Assembly: GCA_005798965.1 (NCBI GenBank)
Contig: SYIB01000086.1
Span: 1 to 9,350 of the forward strand
Direction: 5' to 3'
Source: Planctomycetia bacterium
GTDB lineage: Bacteria; Planctomycetota; Phycisphaerae; Phycisphaerales; SM1A02
Length of the DNA: 9,350 nt
The position numbers and the translations under genes are program-made. Under the pieces are notes generated by a model. The model saw nothing but the letters and a program-made list of their open reading frames with translations. It was not told the origin of the DNA and made no database searches. Each line of letters opens with the position of its first letter. The stretch's first letter is position 1. Shown here one piece after another: positions 5,934 through 9,350 of the stretch.

Positions 5934-6847
5934 GAATCAACTCCGAGCGCGCTGCGGAAGTGTTGGTACCGCTCGGTGAGCTCCGCTTCCGTGAGCGACT
6001 GCAGGCGCTCGGGCCCGAAGGACTCGATCGTGAAGCTCGCCACCACGGTCCCCCACGACAGGGCATCGCGGATCGCCTTGAAATCCGTGCGGTTCACGCG
6101 CGAGAGGTGCCCCATCATCCCTCCCGCAAAGCTGTCGCCGGCGCCGGTCGGGTCGATCACCCGATCCTCTGGCGCGGGGAACGCTGGGAGCACGGCCACG
6201 CCATCGCGATGCACGAGGACGGCGCCATGCTCACCCTTCTTCACGACCGCAAAGGTCGGTCCGAGCGTGGTGATGTGCCGCGCCGCGCTGACCGCATTGC
6301 GGATCCCGGTGAGTTCGTGCGCTTCGGTGTCGTTGAGCACGACACCGTCAACGCGCTTGAGGAGCGACAGCAGCTCGCCGTGGGCCGTCTTGATCCAGAG
6401 ATCCATCGTGTCGCACACCACCAGCTTGCGCTGCGGGAACTGGTCGATGAAGTCGGCTTGCACCGCAGGGTGCGTGTTGCCCAGGAACACGAATTGCGTG
6501 TCGCGGTAGGCATCGGGTACCCGCGGGGGTGCTTCCTGCAGCACGCCGACTTCGGTGAAGAGCGTCTCGCGCTGGTTCACGTCCTCGAAGTAGCGGCCGC
6601 CCCACGAGAACGTGCGGCTGCCGGGGCGTGTCTCGAGCCCCTGCATGCAGATTCCCTTGAACCGTCCGAGCGCATCGCGGTGCGCACCAGGCCAGTCGTC
6701 GCCGACGACCGCGACCAGGCGCACGGGCGAGAGGAAGCTCGCACCGGCGGCGAAGTAGGCAGCACTGCCTCCCAGCACCCCTTCGCGGCGCTCACGGGGC
6801 GTGTAGACGGTGTCGATTCCGATGGTTCCGGTGACGGCGAGGCTCAT
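5930..6847 (-). CDS. PfkB-family carbohydrate/nucleoside kinase, substrate unknown
   Basis: This ribokinase-like protein of about 305 residues should transfer phosphate from ATP to a sugar or nucleoside in the cytoplasm. Near the N-terminus are TGTIGIDT and the Gly-Gly substrate-loop GGSAAYFA. The C-terminal PfkB signature DPTGAGDSFAGGMMG is complete, with the catalytic base Asp238 counted from the chosen Met. The middle holds CDTMDLWI and LNDTEAHELTG, typical of an uncharacterised PfkB branch; nothing ties it to ribose, fructose or adenosine. An ATG 12 bp upstream (6859) would add four residues. I prefer 6847 because TATGCT, a -10-like hexamer, covers 6855-6860 and the protein then starts directly at the first beta-strand. 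It lies 37 bp after the membrane-protein gene and overlaps the peptidase start by 4 bp (TGA within GTGA). Confidence 0.92.
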   Translation of the reverse strand: MSLAVTGTIGIDTVYTPRERREGVLGGSAAYFAAGASFLSPVRLVAVVGDDWPGAHRDALGRFKGICMQGLETRPGSRTFSWGGRYFEDVNQRETLFTEVGVLQEAPPRVPDAYRDTQFVFLGNTHPAVQADFIDQFPQRKLVVCDTMDLWIKTAHGELLSLLKRVDGVVLNDTEAHELTGIRNAVSAARHITTLGPTFAVVKKGEHGAVLVHRDGVAVLPAFPAPEDRVIDPTGAGDSFAGGMMGHLSRVNRTDFKAIRDALSWGTVVASFTIESFGPERLQSLTEAELTERYQHFRSALGVDS

Positions 6848-6854
6848 GCGGCCG

Positions 6855-6860
6855 AGCATA
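6855..6860 (-). promoter_or_regulatory. Candidate -10 hexamer of the PfkB kinase gene
   Basis: TATGCT on the minus strand, identical to the hexamer before ogt, ends 7 nt before the ATG at 6847. No Shine-Dalgarno sequence precedes either possible start. It could be an internal leaderless promoter serving the kinase, peptidase and murQ genes. It also contains the alternative ATG at 6859, so the reading depends on the start choice. No good -35 is seen. Confidence 0.35.
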
Positions 6861-6884
6861 CGGCCGGATGGCAGGAGACTGGGT

Positions 6885-7712
6885 TCAGTCCTCGTCAGCG
6901 TTGTCGGAGCCGCCCGACTTGGTCATGCCGTAGCCGAGCGCGACGCCGCACAGGCTTCCTGCGGCGATGTCCATGGGCATGAGCCGGAGCACCGGCACCA
7001 CCGTGCCGCGGACGATGTCGTCATCGAAGCCGGGACCGGACGTGAACGACAGCGCCAGCTGCGCCAGCCCGAGCGCCAGCGCTGGCGCCGCGAACACGAC
7101 CACCGGCTGCGTGCGCGAGCGGATGCTGCGGGCGAGCATGGCTGCGAGCATGGCACCCAGCGTCATGGCGCCGATCGCTTGGCCTTTGGAGTCGGTCCGG
7201 GCCATGAAGACCACCGCCACGACCGCTGCGATCGAGGCGAGGGCAGCCACCAGCTGTTGCGGACGGAACGCACCGAAGCCGTGCTCCGGGAGTTCCTCCG
7301 GGTCGGCTGGCATGTCGGGCAACGGACCGGCGAACGCGAAGGTCGACCACGAGAGCACGCCAGCAAGGAGCGCGTAGACGATCGACACGATGGCGATGCC
7401 CGTGGGCGATGCTGCGTCGAAGGCCGCATCGAGCACGGTGCCCGAGCGCATGGCGTACACGCCCAGCACGCAGCCGCCCGCAAAGAGGCCAACGGCGGTG
7501 TTGACGGCCTTGCCCACGCCCAGCGCCACGAACCACGCAACGAGCCAGACCGCAGCAATGGCAACCCACCCCGAAAGGCTCACCGAGGCCTGCGGGATCA
7601 CGGGGACCACGCCGCGCGCATCCGAGGCGAGGGATGCGCACGCCAGCCCCGCCACGACCGCCAGCACGACGGCCATGCCAATGCTGCCAAAGCGAATGAC
7701 CGCGTCGTTCAT
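6885..7712 (-). CDS. Multi-pass membrane protein of unknown function
   Basis: I do not recognise this 275-residue protein. It is strongly hydrophobic, with seven or eight likely membrane spans near residues 10-30, 46-65, 68-88, 103-128, 152-171, 176-195, 203-223 and 246-263 counted from the chosen Met. A soluble loop rich in Pro, Asp and Glu (129-151, DMPADPEELPEHG) separates spans four and five. The C-terminal tail is acidic (SGGSDNADED). No transporter, enzyme or secretion motif is evident. The frame is open to a TTG at 7748, but the ATG at 7712 gives a cleaner N-terminus, with the first span starting shortly after a short charged stretch. It is the first gene of the minus-strand cluster and divergent from hutH, with 77 bp between the two starts. 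Good coding character and tight packing make it a real gene. Confidence 0.75.
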   Translation of the reverse strand: MNDAVIRFGSIGMAVVLAVVAGLACASLASDARGVVPVIPQASVSLSGWVAIAAVWLVAWFVALGVGKAVNTAVGLFAGGCVLGVYAMRSGTVLDAAFDAASPTGIAIVSIVYALLAGVLSWSTFAFAGPLPDMPADPEELPEHGFGAFRPQQLVAALASIAAVVAVVFMARTDSKGQAIGAMTLGAMLAAMLARSIRSRTQPVVVFAAPALALGLAQLALSFTSGPGFDDDIVRGTVVPVLRLMPMDIAAGSLCGVALGYGMTKSGGSDNADED

Positions 7713-7777
7713 GGCTCGTGTGGTACGCGCTGGCGACTGGCCGCGCAAGCGGCCCGGGAGCGCGCTCCCTGCAGCAC

Positions 7778-7783
7778 TATCCT
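7778..7783 (+). promoter_or_regulatory. Candidate -10 hexamer of hutH (possible leaderless start)
   Basis: TATCCT, the same hexamer used in the HU promoter, ends 6 nt before the ATG at 7790, so a transcript would begin at or near the start codon. No purine-rich Shine-Dalgarno site is present between 7770 and 7789. No convincing -35 lies 16-18 bp upstream. Confidence 0.4.
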
Positions 7784-7789
7784 GCGGGC

Positions 7790-9316
7790 ATGGCCACCAC
7801 GGACATCGTGCTCGATGGATCCGCCCTCCCGATCGCCGCGGTCACCGCCGTCGCCAGGCACGGTGCAGCCGTGCGGCTGGACCAGTCTGCACGCTCGCGT
7901 GTGGATGCGGCGCGCTCCGCCGTGCTCGCGCAGGTGGCCCTCGGCAAGCCGATCTACGGCATCAACACCGGGTTCGGCAATTTCGCGCAAGTCCGGGTCG
8001 ATGACCACAAGCTCGCCGACCTCCAGCGCAACATCGTGCGCAGCCACGCCGCGGGCGTGGGCGAGCCGCTCCCCGCTGAAGTGGTGCGAGGCGCCATGCT
8101 GCTGACCGCTGCGAGCCTCGCACGCGGGATCAGCGGCGTGCGATCAGCCGTGATCGATTCGATCATCGCGCACCTCAATGCCGGGATCGTGCCGATCGTT
8201 CCCGAGGTGGGCAGCGTGGGCGCGAGCGGCGACCTGGCTCCTCTGTCCCACATCGCGCTGGCCCTGATCGGAGAAGGCAGCGTCAGCGTCGGTGGCCGCA
8301 TCATGCCGACGGCGCACGCGCACGCTACGGCCGGGATCGCGCCGCTTGCGCTCGAGATGAAGGAAGGCCTCTCGCTGCTCAACGGCACGCATGTCATGGC
8401 GGCCACCGCAGCACTCGCCCTGGACGACACACGCCGGCTCGCCAGCGCGGCGATCGCCGCCACCGCCATGGCGATCGACGGCTGCCGCGCGAGCGACAGC
8501 GGTCTCGACGCACGCATCCATCACGCGCGCTGCCAGCCCGGCCAGGAACTCGTCGCGCAGCGCTTGCGCGCGCTCCTCAAGGGCAGCCAGGTCCTGCCCA
8601 GCCACAAGGAAGGCGACCCGCGCGTGCAGGATCCTTACGGCCTGCGGTGCGCGCCGCAGGTGCTCGGTGCGGCGCTCGATGCGGTCGCCTGGGTCGAAGG
8701 CGTGGTCACGCGCGAACTCGGTGCCGTCACGGACAATCCGCTCGTGTTCACGCTCGGCGGCACCGCCATCGTGAGCGGCGGCAACTTCCACGGCATGCCG
8801 CTGGCAATCGCTCTGGACACGCTCAAGATCGCCCTGTGCCATGTCGCCGGGATCAGCGAGCGCCGGACCTACTGGGCACTCTCGGGCCTCGACCGCGAGA
8901 GCCGTGTGCGCACGCACTTGGCTGTTGATGCAGGCTTCGACAGCGGCCTGATGATCGCGCAGTACACCGCGGCTGCCTGCGTGAACGAGCTCGGCGTGCT
9001 GTCGCACCCGGCAAGTCCGGGCAACGTGCCGACGAGCGCCGGCATCGAGGACTACAACAGCATGGGCGCGACGAGCGCACGCCACGCGCGCCGCTCGGTC
9101 GAACTGGCCACGAACGTGATCGCGATCGAGCTGCAGACGATGGCCGAGGCACTCGACTGCCAGCGGCCGCTGCACTCGGGTAGCGGCGTCGAGCGCGCGC
9201 ACTCGATCGTGCGCGGCGCGGTGCCCCGGCTCACCGGCGACCGCTCACCGGCACCCGACCTCGCCGCGATCGCCGCGCTGATCCGCAGCGGCGTCTTCGA
9301 CCGCCTGCTTGACTGA
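7790..9316 (+). CDS. hutH: Histidine ammonia-lyase-like MIO enzyme
   Basis: This 508-residue enzyme should eliminate ammonia from histidine to give urocanate, the first step of histidine breakdown. The MIO cofactor forms from Ala145-Ser146-Gly147 in GSVGASGDLAPLSH. Residues matching the P. putida HAL active site are all present: Tyr56 (YGINTGFG), His86 (VRSHA), Asn198, Gln280, Tyr283, Arg286, Phe333 and Glu420. Ser-His at 85-86 is the HAL form of the selectivity position, unlike tyrosine ammonia-lyases. Three motifs are atypical: DPYGLRC for DPYSLRC, VNELG for SENK, and GIEDYNSMG for the usual QEDHVSM, so another aromatic amino acid is possible. The frame is open back to an ATG at 7718, but those 24 residues are not HAL-like. 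No other hut gene is in the window. Only 34 bp follow the stop, and no terminator is visible in them. Confidence 0.87.
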   Translation: MATTDIVLDGSALPIAAVTAVARHGAAVRLDQSARSRVDAARSAVLAQVALGKPIYGINTGFGNFAQVRVDDHKLADLQRNIVRSHAAGVGEPLPAEVVRGAMLLTAASLARGISGVRSAVIDSIIAHLNAGIVPIVPEVGSVGASGDLAPLSHIALALIGEGSVSVGGRIMPTAHAHATAGIAPLALEMKEGLSLLNGTHVMAATAALALDDTRRLASAAIAATAMAIDGCRASDSGLDARIHHARCQPGQELVAQRLRALLKGSQVLPSHKEGDPRVQDPYGLRCAPQVLGAALDAVAWVEGVVTRELGAVTDNPLVFTLGGTAIVSGGNFHGMPLAIALDTLKIALCHVAGISERRTYWALSGLDRESRVRTHLAVDAGFDSGLMIAQYTAAACVNELGVLSHPASPGNVPTSAGIEDYNSMGATSARHARRSVELATNVIAIELQTMAEALDCQRPLHSGSGVERAHSIVRGAVPRLTGDRSPAPDLAAIAALIRSGVFDRLLD

Positions 9317-9350
9317 GCGCGCGCTGCGGCTCCCGCGCTCGTCCTCCCGC

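Noticed and set aside
5636..6982. A 448-codon plus-strand frame opposite the PfkB kinase gene
   Set aside because: Low-complexity Arg/Ala/Gly composition and no motif; the minus strand holds a complete PfkB signature.
7718..7789. N-terminal extension of hutH from the ATG at 7718
   Set aside because: The 24 extra residues do not resemble HAL N-termini, have no ribosome site, and would include the divergent promoter region; the ATG at 7790 gives the normal family length.
6810..8105. A 431-codon plus-strand frame covering the membrane-protein gene and the start of hutH
   Set aside because: It overlaps both real genes in the wrong frame and its translation resembles random GC-rich sequence (His/Arg/Gly-rich).
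8144..9202. A 352-codon minus-strand frame inside hutH
   Set aside because: Shadow of the ammonia-lyase gene, whose active-site residues are all conserved on the plus strand.

Overview
This 9.35 kb window comes from a GC-rich bacterium and holds ordinary chromosomal genes: nine protein genes, one cut by the left edge, packed on both strands. There is no tRNA, rRNA, CRISPR array, insertion sequence or phage gene. A planctomycete, perhaps of the Phycisphaerae type, is my best guess. It rests on the long-arm HU protein with a Lys/Ala/Pro-rich N-terminal tail, the MurQ variant, the base composition and the scarcity of Shine-Dalgarno sites. It is an inference; no marker gene proves it.

Left part (1-2157): the start of glyA (serine hydroxymethyltransferase, minus strand) lies back to back with an ogt-type DNA alkyltransferase gene (plus strand). 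ogt is followed by ugd (UDP-glucose 6-dehydrogenase), which has its own strong Shine-Dalgarno site. Middle (2158-2923): a compact regulatory stretch carries an inverted repeat, a good -35/-10 promoter with a tandem 8-bp repeat over the -10, and a leader hairpin. These precede an HU-family nucleoid protein gene, which ends in a strong rho-independent terminator.

Minus-strand cluster (7712 down to 2924), in transcription order: an unrecognised multi-pass membrane protein, a PfkB-family sugar/nucleoside kinase, a secreted dipeptidyl-peptidase-IV-type S9 peptidase (start overlaps the kinase stop by 4 bp), and MurQ, the MurNAc-6-phosphate etherase of cell-wall recycling. Spacing suggests one operon. 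A shared role in scavenging peptides and amino sugars is plausible but not shown. Divergent from the membrane-protein gene is a complete histidine ammonia-lyase-like gene of the MIO enzyme family (7790-9316).

The observation I find most worth checking concerns gene starts. Four of them (glyA, ogt, the PfkB kinase, hutH) have a TA-N3-T hexamer ending 6 or 7 nt before the start codon and mostly lack a convincing Shine-Dalgarno site. This is the layout of leaderless transcripts. No obviously new multi-gene system is visible.
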